Shown: one piece after another, positions 1 to 9,903 of the stretch | Position numbering within the stretch: position 1 is the stretch's first letter | Layout: each line of letters begins with the position of its first letter | Assembly (NCBI RefSeq): GCF_001411555.2 | Contig: NC_049912.1 | Location: 18,894,341-18,958,340 of the forward strand | DNA from: Juglans regia | Taxonomy: Eukaryota; Streptophyta; Magnoliopsida; Fagales; Juglandaceae | DNA length: 64,000 nucleotides | Direction of reading: 5' to 3' | Notes under the pieces: generated by a model | What the model saw: only the letters and a program-made list of their open reading frames with translations | Told to the model about the DNA's origin: nothing | Databases searched by the model: none | Translations under genes and position numbers: made by a program

Positions 1-497
1 AATTCATCCCAAGATCTTAACACATACGACTCATCAAGATCTTGGAACCATATGTGAGCCTTGCCCTCCATATGGAAAGAAGCAAGTCTCAAATGATGTT
101 GAAGTAACGTATTATGAAATGAAAAAAACTGGTTCACCTTGTATAGCCAAATCCAATCTTATAGCTCTCGGGTGCGCACTTACCCTGTATGCAACAACAT
201 CTGATCATTCTGATTTGAACCTCCAGCCTGATTTGAGTTTGTTGATTTATGGTGATCCACATTTTGCAGGCCTGAAGCCATAGCAGCAAACTGATTCATC
301 ATGGCCTCCATTTGCCACCGTACAACTTGCATTTCTACTCCAGTAGTAGTAAATTGAGATTCAGTTTGCTTCATATGAGTTTCAGTCGATTTCTTGAAGG
401 AGTTAAATCCTTCTTGGAGCTGTGTGAAACATGTACCTTCTACCATTGTAAAGAGAGGACCGAGGGTTCTAGATACCTCTTGTAACATATTAATCAT
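1..497 (-). pseudogene. Ty3/gypsy gag N-terminal fragment, runs off the left edge
   Basis: An open frame of 105 codons starts at 497 on the minus strand (MINMLQEVSRTLG...) and has the glutamine- and methionine-rich coiled-coil look of the N terminus of plant gypsy gag. After its stop at 180, the remaining bases to position 1 still translate, in a shifted frame, into the gag core (FHMEGKAHIWFQ is the type of motif expected). So the gag is frameshifted and broken. It lies directly downstream of an LTR (498-956), as expected for the 5' end of an element read leftward. The rest of the element would lie outside the window. It belongs to the same family as the host element that begins at 1953 on the other strand. 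Family assignment is by recognition of the motif style only. Confidence 0.65.
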
Positions 498-956
498 AGT
501 GGATGAATGTAATAAGGAAGATGAATGAGAAATGATACTAAAAATTAGAATCTGTATATTGATAGAGATGAAAGTGAGGTCTGCTTCGAGGGAGGCTCCT
601 CCAAATTCATAAAGTACTTAATATTCTGGATTATTTGCATAACTAACTCTATCAGAGTGACAGACCTAAATAGTACTGAAAGCAGAAAATGACTAAACTG
701 CCCTTTAACATTTCATAGGCTAATACATTAGAAAGAAAAGCAAATAACAATGGCCTAGTAGGTGAAGCTTCCGGCCCACGTTCCTTGAGACCATTCCTTC
801 AGTCTCGCCCAAGAAGCCCATAATCACACTTAAATATTCTAGGGTTCGATCGATCTCTTCTTTCCCAATTCCTCACATTTCTTCATACACTTCATACGCC
901 CCTCCCCAACTGTGCATCTCCTCTTCACTTCCCTGCCCCCAGCCCATCGTGTAACA
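498..956 (-). mobile_element. Gypsy LTR, minus-strand copy
   Basis: Read on the minus strand this begins TGTTACACGATGGGC at 956. It matches, with scattered substitutions and small indels, the plus-strand stretch 20665 to about 21175 that begins TGTTACACAACGGGC and follows a polypurine tract. Shared landmarks are the GAACCCTAGAAT block, the ATTTAGGTCTGTCACTCTGA block and GGAGGAGCCTCCCTCGAAGC. The homology runs through ATTAAT, just past the gag start codon, and I could not place the exact LTR 3' end or a primer binding site. Together the two copies form a widely spaced inverted repeat. Confidence 0.7.
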
Positions 957-1349
957 CAAAATCTAAAAGGAGATCTTTCACAAAAATATTCATTCGAAAC
1001 TATTTTCAATGGACATTACTTTAACAAACATTTTTTTACAAGAAAATTGCAAAAAATCTCACCTACTAACTTTTTCAAATCTCAAAACAAAAATAATATT
1101 AAAAAACTTTATTCTAATAATATTTTAACTTTATAATATTTTTATTCAATTTTTTCTCTTTCATTTTCCAAAACCTTATAAAACATCATAACTCAAATAA
1201 TTTTACTACTATTTACAGATTTATAATCTTATCTAATTTCTCAAGCATCCCCTAAATCTACTTTATAATAAAAATAATTTTGTACTCTGACGTATCATAT
1301 CAACTACTTCAATTTATAAGTTTACTTTTATAAAATCTCACTAAAGTAT

Positions 1350-1545
1350 ATCTAATTTTGGATATAGAAACCATCTCATCTCATCTCATCATTACAACTT
1401 TATCAAATTGTCACGCAAAATATAATAAACAATTCAACATTTTCAAATCTCAAAACAATAATAATATTAAAAAATAATATTCTAAAAATATTTTATTCAA
1501 CTCATCTAAAACATTTTCATTTCATCTCACTATCCAAACGAGCTC
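1350..1545 (+). mobile_element. MITE, CTCATCTCAT family
   Basis: The element starts near TTTTGGATATAGAAACCATCT and ends CTCACTATCCAAACGAGCTC, so its ends are imperfect inverted repeats around a TTTGGATA core. The interior has the family's AACAATAATAATATTAAAA block. The best-defined copies of this family elsewhere in the window have TAA or TTA target duplications, which fits PIF/Harbinger (Tourist-like) MITEs. It is non-coding. Confidence 0.6.
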
Positions 1546-1706
1546 ATTGCATTTGGATAGTGAGATATTCTCAGATATTCTGTTAATAGTAGTGAAAAAG
1601 TAATGATAGAATATTGAATATTAGTGAAAACTATGTGAAAAGTAATAATAAAATAGTGAATAGTAGTGAGGTATTATGAGTATACCAGTACCCAAACTAG
1701 GCCTGC

Positions 1707-1908
1707 TCAATTCGGATTGAGAAACACTCTCAGCTCATCTCATCTCATCTCATCTCATCATTATAACTTTTAGAAATCTTCACATAAAATATAATAAGTA
1801 ATTCAACTTTTTCAAATCTCAAAACAATAATAATATTAAAAAATAATAATCTAATAATATTTTTTTCAACTTTTAACTTTCATTTCATCTCAACTCACTA
1901 TCCAAACC
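1707..1908 (+). mobile_element. MITE, CTCATCTCAT family
   Basis: The copy contains a perfect (CTCAT)n run near its left end, the shared AACAATAATAATATTAAAA core and the CTCACTATCCAAACC right end. It is orthologous in position to the copy at 34340-34545 within the duplicated block. Here its right flank CATTAGTCTCCGG is uninterrupted, whereas the other copy has further MITEs at that TTA. Confidence 0.6.
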
Positions 1909-1952
1909 TAACATTAGTCTCCGGTCATTTGTTCTAATTTTAATTTAACAAG

Positions 1953-2100
1953 TAGCTATGATGACCTCATGAAGCAATTAACTAGGCTCTGACAAGTAGG
2001 ATCTGTTGAGGAATAAAAGGCTCAGTTTGAGGCCTTATCAAACAGATTGAGAGGGCTCTCAGAATAGTACAAACTAAGCTATTTTTTGAGTGGTCTATGT
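1953..2100 (+). pseudogene. gypsy gag, segment before the hAT insertion
   Basis: Translation gives the middle of a plant retrotransposon gag (YDDLMKQLTRL, then KAQFEALSNRLRGLSE in frame), with internal stops. It is cut at 2100 by hAT-1 and resumes at 7256. The 8 bp before the hAT (GTCTATGT) and after it (GTTTGCGT) are a mutated target duplication. Confidence 0.75.
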
Positions 2101-2439
2101 TAGGTGTGTAAATTCAAACCGGAAAACCGGTCCGGACTGGACCAGTTTTACCGGTTCTTAGATTGTGAAAACCGGCCGGTTCCGGTCTAGTTCCGGTTTT
2201 AGGATTTTTCGGACCGAACCGGTTGATAAAAAAAATATATAAAAAATAATATTTGTATTATTGTATATATAAGTTTTATACAAAATATTATATATATTAA
2301 TATATATAAATTTTATATATTATGTATAATTATAAATTTTTATGTAAAATTTTTATATATAATTATATATATTCATATATGAAATAATTTCTTATTATAA
2401 ATTAGAAATTATTACATAAAATGTTAATACTAATATATA

Positions 2440-2870
2440 AGTTTATAACTAATACTAATATATAATTTATAACTATACCAATAGTCTAATATTAATACTA
2501 TTATATAGTCTAATATATTATTTAGCTATACTAATATATAAGTCTATAACTATTTAACTAATATTAATAGTTTAATATAGACTATAGTTATTGTTATACT
2601 AATATAGTTATACTAAATCACTATAACTAATACTAATATATAACTATACTAGTAGGCTAATATTAATACTGTTAGACTAGTCTAATATATTATATAGCTA
2701 TACTAATATATAAGTCTATAACTATTTAACTAATACTAATAGTTTAATATAGACTATAATTATACTTATACTAATATAGTTATACTAAATCACTATAACT
2801 AATACTAATATATAACTATACTAATAGGCTAATATTAATACTATTAGACTATGGTATATTAAATGTATTA
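2440..2870. repeat. AT-rich tandem duplication, period about 172 bp
   Basis: The phrase TCTAATATATTA occurs at 2509 and again at 2681, and the intervening sequence is repeated with few changes. A partial third copy ends near 2860. It is composed mostly of ACTAATA/TATAGT words and lies between the left subterminal repeats and the leader of hAT-1. No function is apparent. Confidence 0.7.
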
Positions 2871-2948
2871 CAAATATATATAAATTTTAATTATCATTTA
2901 AAAAAAACACATTGAAAAGAATAAAATATTAATTAAATAGAAAAGGCC

Positions 2949-2962
2949 AAACGGCGCCGTTT
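2949..2962. promoter_or_regulatory. AAACGGCGCCGTTT palindrome upstream of the hAT-1 leader
   Basis: This is a perfect 14-bp palindrome placed just before the CT-rich leader of hAT-1. Close relatives occur at the corresponding place in hAT-2 (54870-54883) and in both LTR copies of the young gypsy element (16603-16616, 18712-18725). A core-promoter role is inferred from position only. Confidence 0.4.
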
Positions 2963-3980
2963 TCGGCTACAACTAAACCCTAAATCATGTCTCTTTCATC
3001 TTTTCGCCTCTCGTCTCTCACTTCTCAAACTTGAGACTACACTACACTACTACTGCACTCTGCTCTCGCCTCTCACTCTCTCGTGCCGCCGTGCGCTCAG
3101 TGGTTCACTCTCTCGTGACTCCTCTATGACTCTGCCTCCGCCTCGGCTCAGTGACTTAGTCCCTCGTCTCTCACGCTCTCGTCTCTCGCTCTCAGTCTCA
3201 ACTCTCCCATCTCTAACTCTCAACTCTCCCACCTCTCACTCTCTCTTCTCTCAACTCTCTCATCTCTCACTCTCAACTCTCCCGTATCTCACTCTCTCGT
3301 CTCTCAACTCTCTCGTTTGTCGTCTCTTAATCTCTCTTCCCTCAACTATCTCGGCCCCTGTCTCTCTGCCGATCTGCCCCCACGGTAAGTTTTTTTTTTT
3401 TTAAATTACATACTAGGATTTTTGTGATTGGGTTTTGTGATATTGAGATTTTTGTGAAGCTATGATTGCCGATTAGGTTTTCAGTTTTGAGATATTAGGG
3501 TTTTTGAATCCGAAATTTAGGATTTTTTGTGATTGTTCTTATTATTGTGTTTGTGATATTATAGTTTTGTGATTGAGTTTGTGAAATTGATTAGAATGTA
3601 GTATTATTATGCCCATGATAAACATATCGTTTTACAGGTCAATGCCGTATTATTAGAATATATTATTATTACAGAAAAATCATTACAGGAAAATCATCCA
3701 ATTAAATTTTAGAATGTAGTATTATTAAAGGAAAATCACCGACCTAAATTTTACAGGTCTTTGTATTTTTAAATCTGAAATTTATTTTGATTGGGTTTGT
3801 GAAGTTGGGTTTTGTAATTAGGTTTGTAAAATTACATTGATAGGGTTTTGTAATTTTTCTACTTGAATAGCATTTGTGTAGTGTGGCCTGAAATTAATGT
3901 TTATCAATTGGGGTTGAGGATTTGAATAAAATGTAAAGGCTCAACAATTAATGTTTATTTTTGTTACTACAGAATCACAT

Positions 3981-6246
3981 ATGGATCCTTCAAATGAAAC
4001 AAAAACACACGGCAATATTCAATCTACAATGGAAATGAATCAAAGGACTATGGAATCAATGGTGACTAATGATCTGCTTTCTCCCAAATCTAATGTAAGT
4101 AAGCCATCTATTGGTAGGAAAAGATTAGTAGTTTGGGATTATTTTACAAAGATTCATACTGAGAATAAGTCGAAACCTAGGGCTTCATGTAACCTTTGTG
4201 GGATGACTTATGCTTGTGATCCTAATATAAATGGCACAAAATCAATGTTGGGGCACTTGGAAAAAAACATGTAAGAAGTCTTCACTTAAGAAAGTAGATC
4301 GAAATCAATCTATATTGGGTTTCCAGTCTGGATCAAGCAGTGGGGGGCTTGTACCTATTGCTTTTAATGTTGAGGCGTGTAGAGAAGTTTTATTAGAAAT
4401 GTTGGTTGTTGATGAGCTTTCTTTTAAACATGTGGAGGGGGAGGGGTTTAATAAATTCATGCATGTTGTGCAACCTAGATGGAATGCGATTCCATCATGT
4501 GTAACGATTGTAAAAGATATTTATAAACTTTATTTGAGAGAGAAAGACAAGCTGAAAAGTGCTCTTAAGGGGCAGCGCATTTGTCTAACCACGGATACAT
4601 AGACATCAGTGCAAAATTTTAACTACATGTGTACACTGCACATTTTATTGATGAAAATTGGAACATGCACAAAAAAATTATCAATTTTTACAAGGTTCAA
4701 AACCATAAGGGTGAGACACTAGGTAAACAAATTGAAATGTGTTTACTTGAATGGGAGAGGCCCAAAATAATGGGGCAATTTCGTATCTCAAAAGAAAGAT
4801 AATGAATAGAAAGGATACTATTTTAGAACATGAGTTCTTGCATATGAGATGTTGTGCTCATATCTTGAACTTGATTGTTCGGGATGGGTTAAAAGAATAT
4901 GATCAATCAATTGCAAGAATTAGAAGAGCTGTGAAGTATGTAAAATCATCTCCACAAAGGTGGAACATATTTAAGTAATGTTGTGACAGTGAAGACATTA
5001 CTTATAAAAGTGGTGTATGCTTAGATGTAGCAACCCGTTGGAACTCCACTTATATGATGTTGGATAGGGCTGAAATGTTTCAAAAAGCATTTCAACGGCT
5101 AGAGGATGAAGATCCGGGATATGTTAAGAGTGTTGGGGAGGATGATGATGGTGTTAGTGAGTTGGGTAAAGGAGGGGCATCCAAGTTAGGGCCTCCAACC
5201 ATAGATGATTGGGACAAGAGTAGGTTGTTTGTAAAAATTTTGAAACTTTTTTACGATGCAACCTTGCATTTCTCGGGGACCAATTATGTCACTTGCCACA
5301 GTTTTGTATTTGAGCTAGCAACAATTTAAGGGGCAATTAATTTAGAGTGTGTGGAAGGGCCTCATAATTTGAGGACAATGGCATCTACTATGAAATCTAA
5401 ATATGAGAAGTATTGGTGAAATATTGAAAAAATAAATCTTTTATTGTATGTTGGGTTGGTTCTTGATCCTCAGTATAAAATGTATTGTCTAACATATATT
5501 TTTGAAGGAATATATGAGGATAATAGTTCAAAAGTTCTTATGTTGGTGGATCGGGTTGAAGATGCCTTGACTCGTTTATATGATAGTTATTGTAAAAATG
5601 ATGGAAGTAATGTTGGGGCACAAGATCAAACTATGAGCCAATTAAACGAGAGAGGAGCTAGTAGTACAAGTTCAACTGTTGGGGTAGGTTAAGGTGATTT
5701 CAGATCATTAATCCATGCACAAATTAAGAATCGTTTGAAGTCGGATAACTCTTTGGAGAATAAATCTGAATTGGAGAAATATTTATGTGAAAAATGTAAA
5801 AACGAGGATGTGAAATTTGACTTGTTGACTTGGTGGAAGATTAACTCCATTAGATACCTCATGCTTTCAAGAGTTGTGCGGGATGTTCTTGCAGTTCCGA
5901 TATCTACAGTGACCTTTGAGTCAGCTTTAGCATAACAGGTCGAGTACTTGATCCTTTCTGGAGTAGCCTATCTCCACTTATGGTAGAAGCCCTTATTTGT
6001 ACGCAAAATTGGCTCCATTCTTATGCTCCGATTAACATTCGCACTTTAATGGATGATGTTGAGGAGTTTGAGAAAATTGATACAGGTATGTAACATCTTT
6101 CACCTTTTCTTTAACTATATCTAAAGTGTAAATCATATTAGTAATTTGTTTTAATTATTATACTTATTTGTTTTCCATTTTGTGTAGAGCTCATGGAAGA
6201 TCTAGGAAGTTCTTCAAGACCTACTTCTTTGGCTAGAGATAATTAA
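3981..6246 (+). pseudogene. hAT-1 transposase (BED zinc finger, hAT dimerisation domain), broken
   Basis: The family catalyses cut-and-paste transposition. Transcription probably began in the CT-rich leader (about 3000-3384); an intron at 3385-3972 (CACG/GTAAGT ... CTACAG) precedes the ATG at 3981. The N terminus carries a BED zinc finger (VWDYFTKIH, CNLCGMTYAC, then GHLEK and a cysteine). An A-run near 4261 shifts the frame inside the finger. The catalytic RNase-H-like core follows (CLTTDT, then a stop near 4600; CCAHILNLIVRDG at about 4854). The C-terminal dimerisation region is at about 5735-6085 (FDLLTWWKINSIRY, VLAVPISTV), with a frameshift after it. A second intron, 6086-6187, precedes the last short exon and its stop at 6244-6246. 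At least four stops or shifts make it inactive. Confidence 0.85.
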
Positions 6247-7255
6247 ATTTAAGGAGGTCAACTTGTATAACATCTTTCTTTAATTTTTTTTATTATTATT
6301 TAATGTAATTATTAACTTTTTATTAGAATTAATTGCTTATTTTATTTTCATACAATTGTAAGGATTGTTGAAGGGACTATTGGAGTTGGTGGCTTGGTGC
6401 ATAGCTATTGAAGTTTTTTGTTCGATGCTCTAAGTTATTGTAATTTGGACTTGTAATTTGTTGGACTTTTAGACTTGCAATTCAAACTTTTAAGTGTTTG
6501 GACTTGTAATTTGGACTTTTAGACTTGTAATTTGTTAGACTTTTGGACTTCTAATTTAGACTTTTGAACATATTTTATTTCTTAGACTCATAGGCTTGTT
6601 GATGTCCATTCTTAAATTTCTTGTGTCTACTCTAAAAAATATGTGTAAGTACTAAGTTATTTTCTTTAATATGCAAGGACTTGTTGTAGACTTGCAGTGC
6701 TTTGTTTAATGTATGATGTGTAAATTTTGTAAGTTGTATCCATTGGACCATTAGTCATAGAATCATAGCAGATAAAGTAGTTTATTGCAGATTTTTTTTT
6801 TCAGTTTTTGTAGTAGTTATATTTATAAGTCTGTAGCAGATTTTTTTAATAAAACAGTTTTTTGAAAAGTAGCTTTTACTAAAATAGATTTTAGTTAATC
6901 ATATTTTTTGTAGTAAAGCAGATTTTTTATTGAAGTAGTTTTTAGTAAAGTAGATTTTTTTAGTAAAAGTTAAAACAGATTTTTTTAATAAAAGTATAAA
7001 ACTATTTTTTTAAATCAGTTTTTTTTTTTTTTTTTATAAACAAATTTTTAATGACAAACTGTGAAACTTACATTTTAAAAAAATTGGAAAACCGGAACAG
7101 ACCGGACAGGAAACCGGTAAAACAGGAAGTACCAGTTTAGGAGGATAACCGGTGCGTAATCGGTTTTGAAAATACAAAATCAAGACATACCGGTTCGGTC
7201 CTAGATTTTGTCCAAAACCAGACCGGACCAGACAGGTTACACCCCTAGTTTGCGT

Positions 7256-7758
7256 GATGATATAAGGTTGACAGTTCGCATGTTTAACCCAGACAACCTC
7301 CTCTCCACGTATGGCCTTATAAAAATTCAAGAGGAAAAAGCTTCCTTACACAAGAAATTCATTCCCATAACCCATAACCCATAACCCATAACCACCACCA
7401 TTTTGAATCAGCCACTTTAAAATTCAATCCCATCCAAACCACCCAACCTGACAGCCAGAAACACAATCCAAAAGCTATTGTACCTGTCCACAAGATTAGC
7501 CCAGCCCAAATGAGAGAGAAGCATGAAAAAGGCCTATGCTATAATTGTAACTCCAAATGGCACCCAAGCCATAGGTGCCAAAGTCTTAAACTCTATCTCA
7601 TTGAGGAGGTGTTGGAGGATGACACCTTGCTAGAAGAACCACTAGACATTTTGACATCACAACTTGATTGTTCAGATCTACCCAGACCCGAAAGGGAGCC
7701 TAAAATATCACTCCATGCCATTATTGGCTCTCTTAATCCTAAAGACCATGAGGGTTAA
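7256..7758 (+). pseudogene. gypsy gag, segment after the hAT insertion, with zinc knuckle
   Basis: The gag resumes exactly in register after the hAT and its target copy (DDIRLTVRMF, then GLIKIQEEKASLH). A 7-nt repeat (CCCATAA, about 7365-7392) disrupts the frame. The frame 7510-7758 holds the nucleocapsid zinc knuckle CYNCNSKWHPSHRC, a C-x2-C-x4-H-x4-C motif that binds RNA in this family. The sequence then leads toward the protease. Confidence 0.75.
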
Positions 7759-8340
7759 AGGGAGAATTGGCTACCAAGGTGTAACCGGTTCTAATTGATT
7801 CAAGAAGTATACATAACTTTCTAGATACTACCATTATCTCATGTCTCCTATGTCAGTTTTATCTGATGAAAAAGTTAAAGTTAAAGTTAAAGTTGCAAAT
7901 GGAGATCAGCTTGAAAGTGAAAGGAGGGTGATGGGGGTCAATATTAGCATCCAAGGAGAGGTGTTCTAGGTCAACATGTATTTGCTGAACTTAGCTAGAT
8001 GTGACATGGTTTTAGGGGTCCAATGGCTGCAAGCATTGGGATCCATCCTTTGGAATTTCAAGGAATTGACCATGCAATTCCAACACAATGGCAAGGTTGT
8101 AATTCTTAAGGGGTTGAATGCTTATCACTTGCTTGAGGAGGGGTCAATGCAGAGAACTAATCATATGGAGACCAAAGGGCTGTTATTGCAGCTGATTGAA
8201 GAATCCTCAACAAACCCAACCCATTCTCTCCCTGAACCAATTTAGCACCTACTCAACAATTACCAAGACATCTTCTCCACCCGAAAAGGCCTACCCTCTA
8301 ACCGTACACATACCATTCTATCACCCTACAACCGAAAAGG
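7759..8340 (+). pseudogene. gypsy aspartic protease remnant
   Basis: A retropepsin-like pattern is readable across frames. There is a DSRS tetrapeptide near 7796 where the family has DSGS/DTGS, then FLD, then LARCDMVLGVQWLQALG (frame 7976-8245), which corresponds to the conserved D-x-x-LG-x-x-WL block. A GTTAAA repeat (about 7871-7892) and stops break the frame. The active-site change and the breaks argue against function. The following sequence (GLPSNRTHTI) is the usual linker into reverse transcriptase. Confidence 0.7.
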
Positions 8341-8384
8341 CCTAATGAACTAGGTTTTTAAGCCTTATCTATGTTGCTTTATTT

Positions 8385-9183
8385 TGATATTTTTTGATGA
8401 TATACTAATCTATAGTAGTGATGTTGAGATGCACTTATCCCACTTGAAAGTCACTTTTGAATTACTAAGACAGCATCAACTCTTTGCCAAATTAAGTAAG
8501 TGCTATTTTGGGCAAGAAGAAATTGCCTATTTGGGCCATCTCATTTCAAGCCAAGGCATTAGAACCTATCTAGATAAACTAAAAGCCATGAAGAATTGGC
8601 TTGTTCCAAGGTCTATCAAGGCCTTGAGAGGGTTTTTAGGGCTAGTTGGTTTTTACCGCAAATATGTGAGGGGATATGGGGTAATGGCAGCAAAGCTAAC
8701 TGAACTATTGAAGAAAAACAGTTTTAAGTGGAGTGAGACAGCCCAAGCTGCTTTTGACCAGCTCAAACAGGCCATGATTTAGCCATAAGTTTTGGCCTTA
8801 CCTAATTTTCAATTACCCTTTGCAATTGAATGTGATACCTCTGGAAAAGCAATTGGGGTTGTGCTAATGCAAGAGGGGAGACCGCTAGCTTTTTCAGTCA
8901 AGATCTTAAGGGCCGAGTACTAGCTATGTCAATCTATGAAAATGAACTAATGGTGCTAGTTTCAGCTGTACAGAAATGGCGGCCATACTTGTTGGGACAC
9001 TATTTCATAGTAAAAACAGACCACTAAAGTCTAAAATTTTTGCTAAACCAAATAGTGGGCACTCCAATGCAACAAAAATGGATATTGAAGATCATGGGGT
9101 GTAATTTTTTGGTGGAATACAAAAAAGGCAGAGAGAATGTGGTGGCGGATGCCTTATCTAGGTAGGAGCTGGAAAATGAAGTC
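8385..9183 (+). pseudogene. gypsy reverse transcriptase (C-terminal half) and RNase H remnant
   Basis: The frame begins at the polymerase motif FFDDILIYS (x-DD), followed by HLSHLKVTFELLRQHQLFAK, the LGHLIS block and LRGFLGLVGFYRKYV. It stops at 8780. RNase H follows in another frame ([18 protein letters not shown], then AFSVKIL), with several stops. The N-terminal half of RT, including motifs before the DD, is missing: sequence jumps from the post-protease linker to the DD region around 8340-8385, so an internal deletion is inferred. Confidence 0.75.
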
Positions 9184-9903
9184 ACTATGGCTCTAATTAC
9201 ACTTCCTAGCTGGGATTGGCTCACTGAAATTAAAAGCCTCTACGACTCTGATGTAGAAGTAACATCATTGTTTCAAAAACACCAAGAAAGCAGATTACCA
9301 CTTCACTATGTGGTCAAAGATGGGGTTTTATTCTATAAAAATAGAATTTATATTCCAACCAACTCAGACCTCATTGACAGAATCCTACACTTGGTGCATA
9401 GCAGCCCCATAGGGGCCATTTGGGATTTGATAAAACACTGTATAGACTCACTAAAGATTTCTTTTGGCTTGGTTTAAAAAGAGACTTAAAGTTCTTTCTA
9501 AGGAGCTGTGACACGTGTCAGACAGTGAAGGTGGATAACATACTATCGAGTGGACTCCTACAGCCTCTTCCAATACCATCCAACCCTTGGACAGACATCT
9601 CCATGGATTTCGTAGAGGGCCTACCCACTTCTCAAGGTTTTAATGCTTTGTGGGTAGTAGAGAACAGATTTACAAAGTATGCCCACTTCATACCCATCTC
9701 ACATCCGTACACAGTTAAGGTGGTGGCTTAGCTATTTGTAAAACATATCTTTAAGCTACATGGAATGCCCCATTCCATTGTCTCAGATAGAGAAACCACA
9801 TTCACAAGAAGATTTTGGAAGGAATTGTTCTCATTGCAGGGTGTGCAACTAGCTTTCAGTACTGCCTATCATCATTATACAGATAGTAAAACAGAGGCAG
9901 TGA
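9184..9903 (+). pseudogene. gypsy integrase, N-terminal zinc finger and most of the catalytic core
   Basis: Readable in two overlapping frames (9187-9477, then 9420-9731). The zinc-binding region is FFWLGLKRDLKFFLRSCDTC; the first catalytic aspartate is in MDFVEGLP. The region after 9731 continues with VSDRETTF, which keeps the second catalytic aspartate, up to the third motif near 9880-9903. There the solo LTR is inserted. Frameshifts and a stop at 9731 make it non-functional. The missing C-terminal part is at 15610-16278. Confidence 0.75.

Larger units (their letters stand above)
957..1952. repeat. Composite AT-rich MITE block, paralogous to 33850-35280
   Basis: Almost the whole stretch from about 1060 to 1955 recurs at 33850-35280 in the same orientation and order. 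First comes an A+T-rich block with a CATCCCCTAAATCTACTTTA landmark. Then come two CTCATCTCAT-type MITEs (about 1350-1545 and 1707-1908), and finally the unique-looking tail TTAGTCTCCGGTCATTT. The left copy carries an extra 150-bp piece at about 1550-1706. The right copy carries extra MITEs at the TTA of the tail. No coding sequence is seen; the short frame at 912-1136 is AT-rich noise. Confidence 0.7.
2101..7247 (+). mobile_element. hAT-1: degenerate autonomous hAT transposon
   Basis: The ends TAGGTGTGTAA (2101) and TTACACCCCTA (to 7247) are inverted repeats of the hAT type. Both are followed inward by clusters of ACCGG/CCGGT motifs (about 2117-2222 and 7088-7236), which look like subterminal transposase-binding repeats. 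The flanking octamers GTCTATGT and GTTTGCGT agree at five of eight positions, and all differences are C/T or A/G transitions. The interior holds an AT-rich 172-bp tandem duplication, a CT-rich leader with an intron, and a broken BED-finger hAT transposase. It sits in the gag of the host gypsy element. Confidence 0.88.

Noticed and set aside
7365..7392. Telomere-like repeat
   Set aside because: The unit is CCCATAA, not the plant telomeric CCCTAAA, and it lies inside gag with only four units.
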